A DNA stretch of 64,000 nt from Clostridiales bacterium DTU083 (GCA_001512915.1 LFTC01000066.1:8656-72655); one strand, 5' to 3'; counted from the first letter of the stretch, positions 19,275 to 33,711 are shown. The notes: generated by a model not told the origin, from the letters alone. Program-made: numbers and translations.

Positions 19275-21737
19275 ATGGCAAGAAAAAAGCAAACATTTTA
19301 CATACAAAATCCCGACAAAGTAATAAGCAAACCAATGGAAAGAATTATGCATGATTCAATGATGCCCTATGCTGAATATGTAATCATGGAAAGGGCTTTG
19401 CCCAGAGTAGAAGATGGGTTAAAACCTGTTCAACGGCGAATCTTGTATACCATGCATGAATTGGCATTAACACCCGAAAAACCATACAAGAAATCAGCCA
19501 GAATAGTCGGCGATACCCTGGGTAAATATCATCCCCATGGCGATACTTCCGTATATGATGCCATGGTCCGTATGGCACAGGAATTCAATATGCGCTACCC
19601 TTTGGTAGACGGACATGGAAATTTTGGCTCCATCGATGGCGATTCAGCTGCAGCCATGCGTTATACTGAGGCTCGTATGACCCCTCTGGCTCTCGAACTG
19701 TTGCGTGATTTGGAGAAGAATACTGTAACTTTCAGTTTAAATTTTGATGATTCGATGAAGGAACCGGATGTTTTACCAGGCCGCTACCCAAATCTTTTGG
19801 TCAATGGTTCTTCTGGAATTGCGGTGGGCTTGGCCACCAACATTCCGCCCCATAATTTAGGCGAAGTAATTGACGGCGTTATAGCAGTGATAGATAATCC
19901 TGATATTACAATTGAAGAATTGAATAGAATCATTCCTGGGCCTGACTTTCCTACAGGTGGTATAATCATAGGCAGTGAAGAAATAAAGAATGCTTATTTA
20001 ACAGGAAAAGGGAGAATACTCCTTAGGGCAAAAGTGGAGATAGAAAATTTGTCTGGCGGCAAGAAACAACTGGTAATTACCGAGCTGCCTTACCAGGTAA
20101 ATAAATCAGCACTCCTGGAAAAAATACTGCGTTTAAGTGAGGAGAAAAAGGGAATACTAACAGGCATATCGGATATCAGGGATGAATCAGACCGAAATGG
20201 AATACGTGCAGTTATTGAAATAAAAAAAGACGGCGATGCAGAAAAAATACTGAACTACCTATACAAGTATTCAGATCTCCAGCTAACTTTCGGGGTGAAC
20301 ATGGTAGCCATTGCCGATGGCAGACCCCGGCAGTTAGGCCTGAAAGCCATTTTGGAGTATTATATCAAACACCAGAAAAATGTTGTAACTAATAGAACTA
20401 AATATGACCTTGAACGGGCAATAACACGTGCACACATACTTGAAGGACTGCTTACAGCCATTAGAAATATAGATAAGGTTATTCTTATAATCCGCAAATC
20501 AAAGAATCCGAAAGAAGCCCGGCTGAAGCTGATGAGTGAATTTGCTTTTACGGAAACCCAAGCCCAGGCTATTTTGGATATGAGACTTCAAAAACTGACA
20601 AACTTGGAATCAATCTCCTTGGAAAAAGAATACGCTCAGGTTAAGAAAACCATAGAGCAATTAAAGGCCATTTTGGATTCGGAAGCTAAGCTGATGAAGG
20701 TGATCAAATCAGAATTGCTGGCTGTTAAAAAGCAGTTTGCAGATAAGAGGCGTACTTTAATCATAGAAGATAGCTCTAAAGCCGAAATAAAAACAGAGGA
20801 CATAATACTGGTTGAGGATGTTGTAATAGCTCTGACTCATAATCAGGATATAAAAAGGATACCTATGCGGTCCTTCCAGCGTTCAATATTAGATGTGGAA
20901 GCTGTGGAAACCAGGGAATTGGATTACATAGAGTTTCTGGAAGAATCTGCTACCGATCATAAAATTTTGCTGTTTACTGACACAGGCAATTGCTACAGTA
21001 TTACCGGCATGGATATTCCTGAGGCAAAATGGAGGGAAAAGGGTGTACAATTGGCACAGCTAATAAGCGGTTTCGATAAGACGGAACGCATTGTTGGTTT
21101 AATTTCTGTTGATGACTTTAATAATCATAATAATCGCTTTGTGCAGTTCTATACAGAAGGCGGCATGATTAAGCGTACTTCCTTAAAGGAATATGAATCC
21201 AGGTTTAGCAAGATTCAAGCATGCCGGCTTAGAAATGGCGACCGCGTCGTAGCAGTGGAACTCACTGAGGGAAATTCCGATATATTAATCGTAACTGAAA
21301 TGGGTATGAGCATATGCTTTAAAGGAAGTGAGGTAAATCCAACAGGAAGAACGACTATCGGTGTTAAAGCCGTCCAATTAAAGAATAATGATAAAGTAAT
21401 CTTTGCACAGGAAGTCGATGAAGAGGGAGAAGTAATCGTAGTAACCGACAGAGGATTTGTCAAACGCACTCTTATATCGGACTATGTAAGACAGGGCAGA
21501 GGTGGAGTAGGATTTAAAACAATCACCTTTTCACGCAGCGGTACTAACGGCCGGACCCTGGTTAATGCATTTTATGTAAAAGAATCTTATGAGATTATTT
21601 TAATGCAGCGGGATGGTACAACTAACCGGCTGGATGTGGATAGTCTTCCAATAGAAAAACGAGACGGTAAAGGCCATCCTGTGGCCATGGTATTGATGGA
21701 TAATGAAGTGATTTCTGCATATAGAAATTATAATTAG
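19275..21737 (+). CDS. parC: DNA topoisomerase IV subunit A (ParC/GyrA family)
   Basis: The 820-residue DNA-breaking subunit. The winged-helix region has [17 protein letters not shown] (quinolone-determining region, with the usual Ser and acidic residue in place) and the catalytic tyrosine in [10 protein letters not shown]. The C-terminal beta-pinwheel repeats occupy about residues 490-820. It contains RQGRGGVG, close to the GyrA box (Q-x-R-G-G-x-G), so some gyrase-like wrapping is conceivable. It pairs with parE and has a terminator 15 bases after its stop. Confidence 0.9.
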   Translation: MARKKQTFYIQNPDKVISKPMERIMHDSMMPYAEYVIMERALPRVEDGLKPVQRRILYTMHELALTPEKPYKKSARIVGDTLGKYHPHGDTSVYDAMVRMAQEFNMRYPLVDGHGNFGSIDGDSAAAMRYTEARMTPLALELLRDLEKNTVTFSLNFDDSMKEPDVLPGRYPNLLVNGSSGIAVGLATNIPPHNLGEVIDGVIAVIDNPDITIEELNRIIPGPDFPTGGIIIGSEEIKNAYLTGKGRILLRAKVEIENLSGGKKQLVITELPYQVNKSALLEKILRLSEEKKGILTGISDIRDESDRNGIRAVIEIKKDGDAEKILNYLYKYSDLQLTFGVNMVAIADGRPRQLGLKAILEYYIKHQKNVVTNRTKYDLERAITRAHILEGLLTAIRNIDKVILIIRKSKNPKEARLKLMSEFAFTETQAQAILDMRLQKLTNLESISLEKEYAQVKKTIEQLKAILDSEAKLMKVIKSELLAVKKQFADKRRTLIIEDSSKAEIKTEDIILVEDVVIALTHNQDIKRIPMRSFQRSILDVEAVETRELDYIEFLEESATDHKILLFTDTGNCYSITGMDIPEAKWREKGVQLAQLISGFDKTERIVGLISVDDFNNHNNRFVQFYTEGGMIKRTSLKEYESRFSKIQACRLRNGDRVVAVELTEGNSDILIVTEMGMSICFKGSEVNPTGRTTIGVKAVQLKNNDKVIFAQEVDEEGEVIVVTDRGFVKRTLISDYVRQGRGGVGFKTITFSRSGTNGRTLVNAFYVKESYEIILMQRDGTTNRLDVDSLPIEKRDGKGHPVAMVLMDNEVISAYRNYN

Positions 21738-21752
21738 AGCTAGGCAAGGCGG

Positions 21753-21778
21753 CAGCCCCCGTTCACGGGGCTGTTTTT
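21753..21778 (+). terminator. Rho-independent terminator of parEC
   Basis: CAGCCCC/GGGGCTG, 7 base pairs with a 7-nt loop, followed by five T. Confidence 0.9.
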
Positions 21779-21871
21779 ATTTTAATAGTTTATCGGACAC
21801 CTTGCTTTAACAAGACATTTTTTGTCATACCTGTCATATTACTAAAATACATTAATAGCGAGGTGTTCTAT

Positions 21872-22645
21872 ATGAAAGTGATAGTAATATCTAGAAATCT
21901 GTTTTTGAGACTTTTGTCATCATTTTTAATTATTCTTCTGTCTTTCATAATGGTTAATGCCAAAAAAAATGATGTTTTTCCTGCTTTTTTTAACATGAAA
22001 AAGGAATTGCCTATATACTCAGTTGCTACAGATGAAAAAAAGATTGCAATTTCCTTTGATGCTGCTTGGGGGGCGGAGTACACGCAAAAAATACTGGATA
22101 TTTTGGAGGAAAGAAATATAAAAACCACCTTTTTTCTGGTGGGATTTTGGATAGACAAGTATCCGGAGCGCGTAAAGGAAATAGCGGAACGAGGTCATGA
22201 AGTTGCAAATCATTCAACCACACATCCTGAAATGTCCAAATTAAGCCGTGATCAAATAATAACCGAAATTAAAACAACTCAAGAGAAAATTGAAAAATTA
22301 GCAGGGGTTAGAGCAGTTCGATTATTTCGTCCTCCCTTTGGGGATTATAATGATCTCTTGATTCAAACATGCAGAGAAATTGATTTTCATGTAATCCAAT
22401 GGGATGTGGATTCTCTTGATTGGAAGGAATTAGGTGTGGATCATATGTTTAATAGAGTAATTAAAAATGTAGGAAACGGTTCGATAGTACTTTTTCATAA
22501 CAATGCCAAATACATAACTGAAGCCCTGCCATTGATTCTGGATCACTTATTGGCTGAAGGGTATGAAATAGTACCTGTTTCCGAGCTTATATACAAACAG
22601 AACTATCGAATTGATCATACCGGTCGTCAGCATCCGGACATGTAA
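21872..22645 (+). CDS. Polysaccharide deacetylase, sporulation PdaB-like
   Basis: A 257-residue exported or membrane-anchored NodB-family deacetylase. An N-terminal hydrophobic segment (about 10-30) is followed by IYSVATDEKKIAISFDAAWG, the opening typical of the spore-associated PdaB group. Metal-site residues are the Asp of FDAAW and the HSTTH motif; the RPPFGDYN and DVDSLDW motifs are present. The role is inferred as N-acetyl removal from cell-wall or cortex glycan during sporulation. Start at ATG 21872, 6 bases after GAGGTG; GTG 21863 lies within that site. Confidence 0.82.
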   Translation: MKVIVISRNLFLRLLSSFLIILLSFIMVNAKKNDVFPAFFNMKKELPIYSVATDEKKIAISFDAAWGAEYTQKILDILEERNIKTTFFLVGFWIDKYPERVKEIAERGHEVANHSTTHPEMSKLSRDQIITEIKTTQEKIEKLAGVRAVRLFRPPFGDYNDLLIQTCREIDFHVIQWDVDSLDWKELGVDHMFNRVIKNVGNGSIVLFHNNAKYITEALPLILDHLLAEGYEIVPVSELIYKQNYRIDHTGRQHPDM

Positions 22646-22735
22646 AAAGTAACAGGTCATAAAATTAGAAAGAATCGAATAAGTATAATTTTAGATCTAT
22701 CTACATTGGAAAAGGCAGAAGGGAGAGGGAGGGCA

Positions 22736-23359
22736 ATGACGGAATATACTCCGGATAACAACAATTGGGTATACGTAGCAGGTAAAGTAGATTCACCGGT
22801 TGAATTTAATCATGAAATGTATGGAGAGGGCTTTTACAATTTTTATCTTGCGGTACCTAGACTCAGCAATTATGTGGATCGATTGCCTGTAACCGTATCT
22901 GAGAGGTTATTAGGCAGGTTTAACTTGATTGAAGGAACAGATGTAGTCATCACAGGTCAGTTTCGATCCTATAATAAGCTTATAGACGGTAACAATAGGT
23001 TGGTTTTGACAGTTTTTGTACGTGAGATTGACAAAAAAACAGAAGAGATTATGAACCCTAATCAGATCTTTTTGAATGGTTATATTTGCAAACCGCCAGT
23101 TTATCGGACCACCCCATTCAAGCGAGAGATAGCGGATTTGTTAATTGCAGTAAACCGGGCCTATAACAAGTCGGACTATATACCAACTATTGCTTGGGGA
23201 AGAAACGCTAGATTCTGTCAACAGCTTGAAGTAGGTAACAATCTAAAAATATGGGGGAGGATACAGAGCCGTCCATACCAAAAAAGATTTCCAGATGGTG
23301 AAATTATAGAAAAAGTGGCATATGAGGTTTCGGTGTCCAAAATGGAATTGGTGCGGTAG
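22736..23359 (+). CDS. SSB-like protein with two OB-type halves
   Basis: A 207-residue protein. Two similar halves are visible: NNWVYVAGKVDSP..(about 9-110) and NQIFLNGYICKPPVY..(about 112-207), each with the strand pattern of single-stranded DNA-binding OB folds. The second half includes VNRAYNKSDYIPTIAWGRNA, typical of SSB. It lacks the acidic, proline-containing tail used by true SSB to recruit partners, and ends MELVR. Start at ATG 22736, behind GGGAGGG. It is not next to rpsF/rpsR, so it is unlikely to be the main SSB. Confidence 0.75.
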   Translation: MTEYTPDNNNWVYVAGKVDSPVEFNHEMYGEGFYNFYLAVPRLSNYVDRLPVTVSERLLGRFNLIEGTDVVITGQFRSYNKLIDGNNRLVLTVFVREIDKKTEEIMNPNQIFLNGYICKPPVYRTTPFKREIADLLIAVNRAYNKSDYIPTIAWGRNARFCQQLEVGNNLKIWGRIQSRPYQKRFPDGEIIEKVAYEVSVSKMELVR

Positions 23360-23483
23360 GAGGTATGGTTATATATTACATTTTTTGTTTAATTTATTGT
23401 ATTAATGTGTTAAAATAAAGGTACTAGATCTATGCTGGCTCGTTATACTGCTGTCTAAGTTTATGTATATCAGGAGGATGAAC

Positions 23484-23795
23484 ATGGAGTATCAATCCAA
23501 GTTGAAAGATGAGCAGGTAGATATGCTTTTTGAATCAATACTCTGTTTGGAAGACCAGGAAGAATGTTATCGTTTTTTTGAAGATCTGTGCACTATCAAT
23601 GAAATAAAATCTTTAGCCCAAAGACTTGAAGTAGCTATTATGCTCCGTAAAAAACATACTTATCAGGAGATTGCGGAAAAGACAGGTGCCAGCACTGCTA
23701 CCATAAGCAGGGTGAATCGCTCCCTATTATATGGTTCGGATGGCTATAATCGTATATTGGACAAGCTGGAAAAAAAGATGTCTGGAAACGTGTAA
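23484..23795 (+). CDS. yerC: YerC/TrpR-superfamily DNA-binding protein
   Basis: A 103-residue regulator of the TrpR-like YerC/YecD family. A helix-turn-helix is visible at about residues 58-82 (TYQEIAEKTGASTATISRVNRSL). In B. subtilis yerC lies close to the pcrA-ligA operon, as here. Targets are not known from sequence. Start at ATG 23484, 6 bases after AGGAGG; ATG 23478 would touch that site and 23463 lies upstream of it. A terminator separates it from pcrA. Confidence 0.85.
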   Translation: MEYQSKLKDEQVDMLFESILCLEDQEECYRFFEDLCTINEIKSLAQRLEVAIMLRKKHTYQEIAEKTGASTATISRVNRSLLYGSDGYNRILDKLEKKMSGNV

Positions 23796-23827
23796 AACTT
23801 TTAACAGGAAAATATTTTTTAATTATT

Positions 23828-23849
23828 AAGGCGCATTAGTCGCCTTTTT
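23828..23849 (+). terminator. Rho-independent terminator after yerC
   Basis: AAGGCG/CGCCTT, 6 base pairs with a 7-nt loop, ending in TTTTT. Confidence 0.8.
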
Positions 23850-23881
23850 ATTGTTTACATAAAGCAAATTGTTTTAACTGA

Positions 23882-23890
23882 TGATATAAT
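23882..23890 (+). promoter_or_regulatory. Extended -10 promoter of pcrA-ligA
   Basis: TGATATAAT is a full extended -10 located 40 bases before the pcrA ATG. No good -35 lies at the usual distance. No GAAC-N4-GTTC box is present here, unlike at parE. Confidence 0.6.
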
Positions 23891-23930
23891 GAGAATCATA
23901 AATCTTTTGCATAACTAAGTGAGGTAGACA

Positions 23931-28435
<4,505 letters not shown>

Positions 28436-28501
28436 ACCCAGACTTTTTTCAACTTTTCTACAAAAATCATTGAAAAGCATGGTAAAATGTGATTAAATTA
28501 T

Positions 28502-28551
28502 AAGTGTTACAGAGTTTATACATTTCTTTTAATTTCTGTAACACTTTTTTT
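28502..28551 (+). terminator. Strong hairpin terminator after ligA
   Basis: AAGTGTTACAGA/TCTGTAACACTT is a 12-base-pair perfect stem with a 21-nt loop, followed by a run of T. It lies 67 bases after ligA and 29 bases before the amidase gene. A TTGAAA-17-TTAAAT promoter-like pair (28470-28498) sits just in front of it. Confidence 0.8.
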
Positions 28552-28579
28552 ATAAACAAACGGGGGAGGAGGTGTACAT

Positions 28580-31057
28580 ATGCGACGGCGTGTATGCATC
28601 TTTTTAGCCATTATTCTTCTATTAACATTCATTCTGCCTCAACTTGCCTATGCTGCACCGGTTCTGAGGAGGGGCAGCAGAGGCAGTCAGGTAGCAGATC
28701 TGCAAAAACGTTTAATTAAGCTGGGTTATTTAGATGGCAAAGCAGACGGTATTTACGGCCCTTTAACAGAACAAGCAGTCAGAAAATTTCAAAAAGCAAA
28801 CGGTCTAAAGGTAGATGGTATTGCAGGCCCGCAGACTTTGAATGCTTTAAACGGAGGTAAAGCCAAATCAGCTGGCAGTAATTCCTCCCGGAGCAGCAAT
28901 TCAGGCAATAATAAAAGCTCTTCATCCAGCACAGTACCAATCAAGCGGACATTAAGGCTGGGCAGCAGAGGAAGCGATGTAAAAGAGCTGCAGAAAAGGT
29001 TAAACGCACTTAAGTTTAATGCAGGCAAAGCGGATGGCATCTTTGGTTCGAAAACATTAAGTGCCGTACGTGCATTCCAAAAATCCCGCGGTCTGGCAAT
29101 TGATGGCATAGTGGGGCCAAAGACCTTGGCAGCACTATATTCAGGAACCAGTTCATCGCGCTCAAACAAAACTGAAACTAATCAAAATAATGACGGCCAA
29201 AGCAAAACTAATGAAAAGATTACCGCTACCTTAAGGCTTGGAAGCAGGGGAAGCCAGGTGCGGATTCTTCAGAAAAAACTTAATGAGTTAGGGTTTAAGT
29301 GCGGCACAGTTGACGGTGTTTTTGGTTCCAAAACACGAAATGCAGTACGTTCATTTCAGAAGGCTCATGGTTTGGCAGTGGATGGAATAGTGGGGCCGAA
29401 AACAAGATCTGTATTAAACTCAATTAGTTCCAAGCCTAAACCTTCACCTACTCCAAAACCGAGCCCTTCGCCAAAACCGTCACCAACTCCTAAACCGACG
29501 CCTAAGCCTTCGATACCTTTAACTCAGACATTAAAGCGAGGCAGCACAGGCAGCCAGGTTAAAATACTTCAAACCAGGTTAAATGAGCTGGGATTTAACT
29601 GTGGTGCAGTAGACGGTATATTTGGCTCAGCAACGGAAAGTGCGGTAATTCTTTTCCAAGTCGCTTATGGCTTGACTCCTAACGGCATTGTAGATTCGAA
29701 GACCAGAACTAAGCTATATGAGGTATCTCCCTCATCTCCGGGAAAAAGAGAATACCCTGCAGCGAATGCCCTGAAAGGTAAAGTAGTAATAATCGATCCC
29801 GGCCATGGCGGCTCAGATCCTGGCGCGGTGCGCAACGGAGTAAGGGAAAAGGATCTTGCCCTGGACATAGGGCTGAAACTTCGAACAATGCTGAAAAAAG
29901 CCGGTGCTACAGTTTACATGACAAGAGATGATGATCGATTTGTATCATTATTCTATCGTTCAGCTTATGCCAACAAGGTAGTATTGGATCTGGAAATAAA
30001 GGAAAAAACCAATGCACTAAATAAAGCAGAAGCTGACAAGAAGGACTATAAAAAACAAATCGATGATCTTAATAAACAGATTACCGGGCTGGATAAGTAT
30101 GACATAGCTCTAAAAGAATTATTAAGCTTGATTGAAGACTTATTTAATAAGCTGGCGAAGGCAGAAGAAAAGCTTCCAGCAGAAGACCAGGAAACTGCGG
30201 GAGATGACGGAACCGAAAATGAACAACCGCAGTATCAAGAGTTGGAAAATTTACTGAAACAACTTGATGATCAATTAAAAATAGTTAAGGAGAAAGGCGA
30301 AGCTTTGCCTGAGAAAATCAAGAAAAATTTCTATCCTGCTGAGGTGAGCGATCTGACAGTAGAAGCCTTGGTCGAGGCAGGACCTGATTCAAGCCGTATT
30401 TTCGAATCCATAAGTGAAAATTTGACTGCTGAAAAGGATAAGGCAGAGAAAGAAAAGAATGCACTAGAAAAAAAGTTTAATGAAGCTGACAACATGGTTA
30501 ATACTTATGAAAATGAAATTAGTGAATTACAAGACCTGTTAAAAGGATTCGATTATTATTTTAAGTATCCTGCTAATAATAATCGGACAGGAATTTATCA
30601 ATATGGAAAGTCTAATACAGCATCAAGTTATTTGAAAAAAGTAATGGATCTAACCCGAAAAAAATATCAGGATAATATTATATTTGTATCCATACATCTA
30701 AATTCTACTAATGATGCTGTACAGACGAGTGCTTCCGGAATGTATACTTTCTACAGAGATAATAGTCCTTCTACCAATACAAATTATTACAAGAATTATA
30801 ATGTAGACAAGCGTAAAAGGCTTGCTTCTCTGTTACTGCTTGAAACCAATAAGTCCACCAATTTCAGCAAGAAACCGTCTGCACCACTCAATGCTGACTT
30901 TAGCGTACTGCGGGAAAACAATCTGGTATCAACTTTGGTGGAAGTTGGGTTTATGAATAATCCCAACGATTTAAAACAGGTTGTAAAGGATTCAGTCCGC
31001 GAAGATGTTGCCTATGGTTTGTTAAAGGGTATAGTAGCGTATTTTAAGAGCAAGTAA
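28580..31057 (+). CDS. Secreted N-acetylmuramoyl-L-alanine amidase with four PG-binding repeats
   Basis: An 825-residue cell-wall hydrolase. A signal peptide (1-25, ending AYA) is followed by four peptidoglycan-binding-1 repeats (about 28-90, 122-188, 215-281, 316-380), separated by Ser/Asn-rich and Pro/Lys-rich (KPSPTPKP) linkers. An Amidase_3 domain starts near 400. Zinc/catalytic residues: His409 (DPGHGG), Glu423, His706 (SIHLN) and Glu788 (VEVGF). Between Arg460-Asn465 and the SIH strand the domain is interrupted by about 230 residues, largely Lys/Glu-rich coiled coil. It cleaves the amide bond between MurNAc and L-Ala; a role in cell separation or spore development is inferred. Confidence 0.9.
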   Translation: MRRRVCIFLAIILLLTFILPQLAYAAPVLRRGSRGSQVADLQKRLIKLGYLDGKADGIYGPLTEQAVRKFQKANGLKVDGIAGPQTLNALNGGKAKSAGSNSSRSSNSGNNKSSSSSTVPIKRTLRLGSRGSDVKELQKRLNALKFNAGKADGIFGSKTLSAVRAFQKSRGLAIDGIVGPKTLAALYSGTSSSRSNKTETNQNNDGQSKTNEKITATLRLGSRGSQVRILQKKLNELGFKCGTVDGVFGSKTRNAVRSFQKAHGLAVDGIVGPKTRSVLNSISSKPKPSPTPKPSPSPKPSPTPKPTPKPSIPLTQTLKRGSTGSQVKILQTRLNELGFNCGAVDGIFGSATESAVILFQVAYGLTPNGIVDSKTRTKLYEVSPSSPGKREYPAANALKGKVVIIDPGHGGSDPGAVRNGVREKDLALDIGLKLRTMLKKAGATVYMTRDDDRFVSLFYRSAYANKVVLDLEIKEKTNALNKAEADKKDYKKQIDDLNKQITGLDKYDIALKELLSLIEDLFNKLAKAEEKLPAEDQETAGDDGTENEQPQYQELENLLKQLDDQLKIVKEKGEALPEKIKKNFYPAEVSDLTVEALVEAGPDSSRIFESISENLTAEKDKAEKEKNALEKKFNEADNMVNTYENEISELQDLLKGFDYYFKYPANNNRTGIYQYGKSNTASSYLKKVMDLTRKKYQDNIIFVSIHLNSTNDAVQTSASGMYTFYRDNSPSTNTNYYKNYNVDKRKRLASLLLLETNKSTNFSKKPSAPLNADFSVLRENNLVSTLVEVGFMNNPNDLKQVVKDSVREDVAYGLLKGIVAYFKSK

Positions 31058-31076
31058 CAGTAAAGTAAATAATATT

Positions 31077-31107
31077 GCCCCATTCTTATAATGGGGCGCT
31101 TTTTTTG
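31077..31107 (+). terminator. Rho-independent terminator after the amidase gene
   Basis: GCCCCAT/ATGGGGC with a 7-nt loop is followed by GC and then seven T. It overlaps the 3' end of the convergent gene. Confidence 0.85.
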
Positions 31108-32342
31108 AGTTTAAATCTATCACTTCTGTTGTTTATCAAGGATAAGAGTGCAGAGCAGAGAAAGAATACGCCTGTCTGATCAATTATTCCTTTGCGGTTC
31201 CAATTAAAATCTTGATTTGATGTTGTAATATATATACGTTTAGGGAAAACAGTATTAAATCCAGGTTGTTTTTTAATATTTGATTGTATAGTTCGGGACA
31301 ATTTTACCCACCTGATAAGTTTTTTGATTTCATTATCATGTGCTCGGTGATATGATCCTAAAAGCAATTCCAGGTAAACATCGAGAATCTTGTTTATGGT
31401 GTTTGTCTGTTCGGATTTATTAAAAGAATAATGAGATGCCCTGTTCAAAAAACTTAATAATGCACCAACATCAAAAGCGTTATAACTAATAATCCTGGGT
31501 TTAAATACATATATTCCATTATTTTCATTGTATAGCATTCTGTGCAATTTTAAATATACTGAAAATATTTCTTCCAAAATATAATCCAGCTGTATAAAAG
31601 GGAAAGCTTGAAGAAGAGCATCCATAACGAAAAACTGCCGGCCAGGCGGAAGGAGGGCATAATCGGCTGTATTGAAACAAAAAAGTCCGTTTCTGCTTTT
31701 TCTATTAAGCACTTCAAGTGCCAGAGATGTTAAAAAATCATTTCTATAATCAAAATGAATACGATTAAGCCAGGCCGAAACACCTCTTAAAATATCAGCC
31801 AGTTCCATTGTGTTTACAATGCCCGGATCCAAATCGTTTGTTAAGTTTAAATAAATTTCTTTTAAGACCGGGATAAAGTCAGGAAAATCTTCCTTTTCAA
31901 GTCCATCAGGAATAAAATATGAACCGCCTTCAAGAACAGCAGACTTTTCTCCAAAATCGCACTTGTTTTTTTCCATATATTCTATGCAAAACATTAACTG
32001 CAATGCTGCTGAACTTTTCAATTCAAGATATAGTGAAGGGTTTGAAAGAAGTGATGATGTATTATAATTGGATAAAATATTGGATAGGCGGGACATAGTT
32101 TGGATACTGTATCCGGTTGTTTTGATACATGGTCTGCCCGCTTCTCTGGTTTCTCTAATATATGAAAAGGATGCTTTATCATACCATGATATTACCGGCG
32201 GTATCGGCATCTCTCTTATATAACGGTATTCTGTATCTTTCCACTTTATCAGACGTAAAGCGGCATTCGACAAATAATGAAGAGAAAGTGCCTGTATTAT
32301 TACAAAATCAAGCACCGGGTCGCCCGTAATTGCAATAAACAT
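31086..32342 (-). CDS. Hypothetical protein, unrecognised family
   Basis: A 418-residue protein that I cannot assign. It has a good ribosome site (AGGAGG, 7 bases before ATG) and no internal disruption, and it is the only minus-strand gene between groESL and rpmB. The sequence is rich in aromatic and hydrophobic residues in helical patterns, has no signal peptide or clear membrane helix, and shows no repeated Cys/His or nucleotide-binding motif. The C-terminal part contains QTGVFFLCSALLSL. It lies between a cell-wall amidase and yicC, in convergent and divergent orientation respectively, so neither neighbour predicts its role. Confidence 0.7.
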   Translation of the reverse strand: MFIAITGDPVLDFVIIQALSLHYLSNAALRLIKWKDTEYRYIREMPIPPVISWYDKASFSYIRETREAGRPCIKTTGYSIQTMSRLSNILSNYNTSSLLSNPSLYLELKSSAALQLMFCIEYMEKNKCDFGEKSAVLEGGSYFIPDGLEKEDFPDFIPVLKEIYLNLTNDLDPGIVNTMELADILRGVSAWLNRIHFDYRNDFLTSLALEVLNRKSRNGLFCFNTADYALLPPGRQFFVMDALLQAFPFIQLDYILEEIFSVYLKLHRMLYNENNGIYVFKPRIISYNAFDVGALLSFLNRASHYSFNKSEQTNTINKILDVYLELLLGSYHRAHDNEIKKLIRWVKLSRTIQSNIKKQPGFNTVFPKRIYITTSNQDFNWNRKGIIDQTGVFFLCSALLSLINNRSDRFKLKKSAPL

Positions 32343-32446
32343 AATCCGGCCTCCTGTAAGTATATTGTTACATTATGAATATGCAGCCAGATTATGATAT
32401 AGTAGTTCTATTAATTTATGCTTAAGCAAACTTTATTTTCAAATAC

Positions 32447-32476
32447 TTGCAAACAATGATACTGCTGGGCTATAAT
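32447..32476 (+). promoter_or_regulatory. Sigma-A promoter of the yicC-remA-gmk-rpoZ operon
   Basis: TTGCAA and TATAAT are spaced by 18 bases, ending 70 bases before yicC. Confidence 0.7.
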
Positions 32477-32545
32477 ACTATGAAGGACCACTTTGCGATG
32501 AGAATGCTGCATAATTATTAGCAAAAAAAGGAAGGATGAAGGCTC

Positions 32546-33424
32546 TTGGTTATGAGCATGACCGGATTCGGCACAGGTAAGGCTGAAGGCAACAATCGCG
32601 AGATAACAATTGAGTTAAAAACTGTGAACAATCGTTATCTTGATATCAATCTGCGAATGCCAAGAGCTCTTTCTGTATTAGAAGAAAGTTTAAGAAAAAG
32701 AATTCAGCAAAAAATTGCCAGAGGCCGTGTAGAAGTCTATATTTCTTATCAAAACAACTCCCAGGAACAGGTTTCTGTATCAGTAAATGAACCTGTAGCT
32801 GAAGCATACTATAAAGCACTCACAGCCCTGGCTGGCAAGTTCCAATTGGATATGAAACCGGATTTGGGGGTTTTAGCAGATATTGACGATATTTTTATCG
32901 TCGAAAAGCCGGAAGAAGATGAAGAGCTGCTCAAAGAGCTTTTGTTTTCTGCACTGGATGAAGCTTTGAATGCAGTTATTAAAATGCGCAAGCAAGAGGG
33001 CAGCTTTTTAGCTGAAGATCTGAAGCAGCGCAGCCTTCGCATTGAGAACATGGTTAAGCAAATAGAACAACGTTCTTCTGTTGTTGTGGAAGAATATAGA
33101 CAAAAATTGGAGCAAAGGCTGAAAGAGATGTTAAACAATACAGAGTTGGATGAAGCGCGCTTTCAGGCGGAGGTAGTCTATTTTGCCGACAGGTCAAATA
33201 TCACGGAAGAAATTGTACGCATAAGAAGCCACTTGGATCAATTGCGTCAAACCTTAGAATCAGGCGGCAGTATTGGCCGCAAGCTGGATTTTATCGTACA
33301 GGAATTGAATCGGGAAACCAACACTATTGGATCTAAGTCATCTGATGTTATTATAGCAAACTATGTGGTTGAAATTAAAAGTGAACTTGAGAAGATTCGG
33401 GAACAGGTTCAAAATATTGAATGA
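32546..33424 (+). CDS. yicC: YicC/YloC family endoribonuclease
   Basis: A 292-residue member of the YicC/YloC family, found to be RNases acting on stress or small RNAs. Family signatures: [11 protein letters not shown] at the N-terminus, [12 protein letters not shown], and the C-terminal [20 protein letters not shown]. The start is TTG 32546, 10 bases after GGAAGG; ATG two codons later is an alternative. The order yicC-remA-gmk-rpoZ is conserved in Firmicutes. Confidence 0.93.
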   Translation: MVMSMTGFGTGKAEGNNREITIELKTVNNRYLDINLRMPRALSVLEESLRKRIQQKIARGRVEVYISYQNNSQEQVSVSVNEPVAEAYYKALTALAGKFQLDMKPDLGVLADIDDIFIVEKPEEDEELLKELLFSALDEALNAVIKMRKQEGSFLAEDLKQRSLRIENMVKQIEQRSSVVVEEYRQKLEQRLKEMLNNTELDEARFQAEVVYFADRSNITEEIVRIRSHLDQLRQTLESGGSIGRKLDFIVQELNRETNTIGSKSSDVIIANYVVEIKSELEKIREQVQNIE

Positions 33425-33450
33425 TGAAAAAGGAAAGCAGGGATATAATC

Positions 33451-33711
33451 ATGGGGATCAGACTAATTAATGTAGGCTTTGGCAATATAGTATCAGCTAA
33501 CCGAATTATTGCCATAGTAAGCCCTGAATCGGCTCCTATTAAGAGAATTATACAGGATGCCAGGGACAGAGGCATGCTGATCGATGCAACTTACGGGCGG
33601 AGAACCAGAGCTGTCATTGTAACCGATAGTGATCATGTGATTCTTTCAGCCGTTCAACCTGAAACTGTAGCTCACCGCCTTCATTCCAGGGAACCGGGCC
33701 TTGAAGAATAG
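33451..33711 (+). CDS. remA: Regulator RemA (DUF370)
   Basis: An 86-residue DNA-binding protein nearly identical in layout to B. subtilis RemA ([34 protein letters not shown]), which activates matrix and osmoprotection genes by forming ring-like oligomers on DNA. The listed ORF start at 33421 adds ten residues; ATG 33451 gives the family's normal length and start (MGIRLINVG), with an AGGGA site at the right distance. It lies between yicC and gmk. Confidence 0.93.
   Translation: MGIRLINVGFGNIVSANRIIAIVSPESAPIKRIIQDARDRGMLIDATYGRRTRAVIVTDSDHVILSAVQPETVAHRLHSREPGLEE

Noticed and set aside
21779-21871. Sigma-E or sigma-G type promoter before the PdaB-like gene
   Set aside because: CATATT and ATACAT-like elements exist but at wrong spacing; not supportable by eye.
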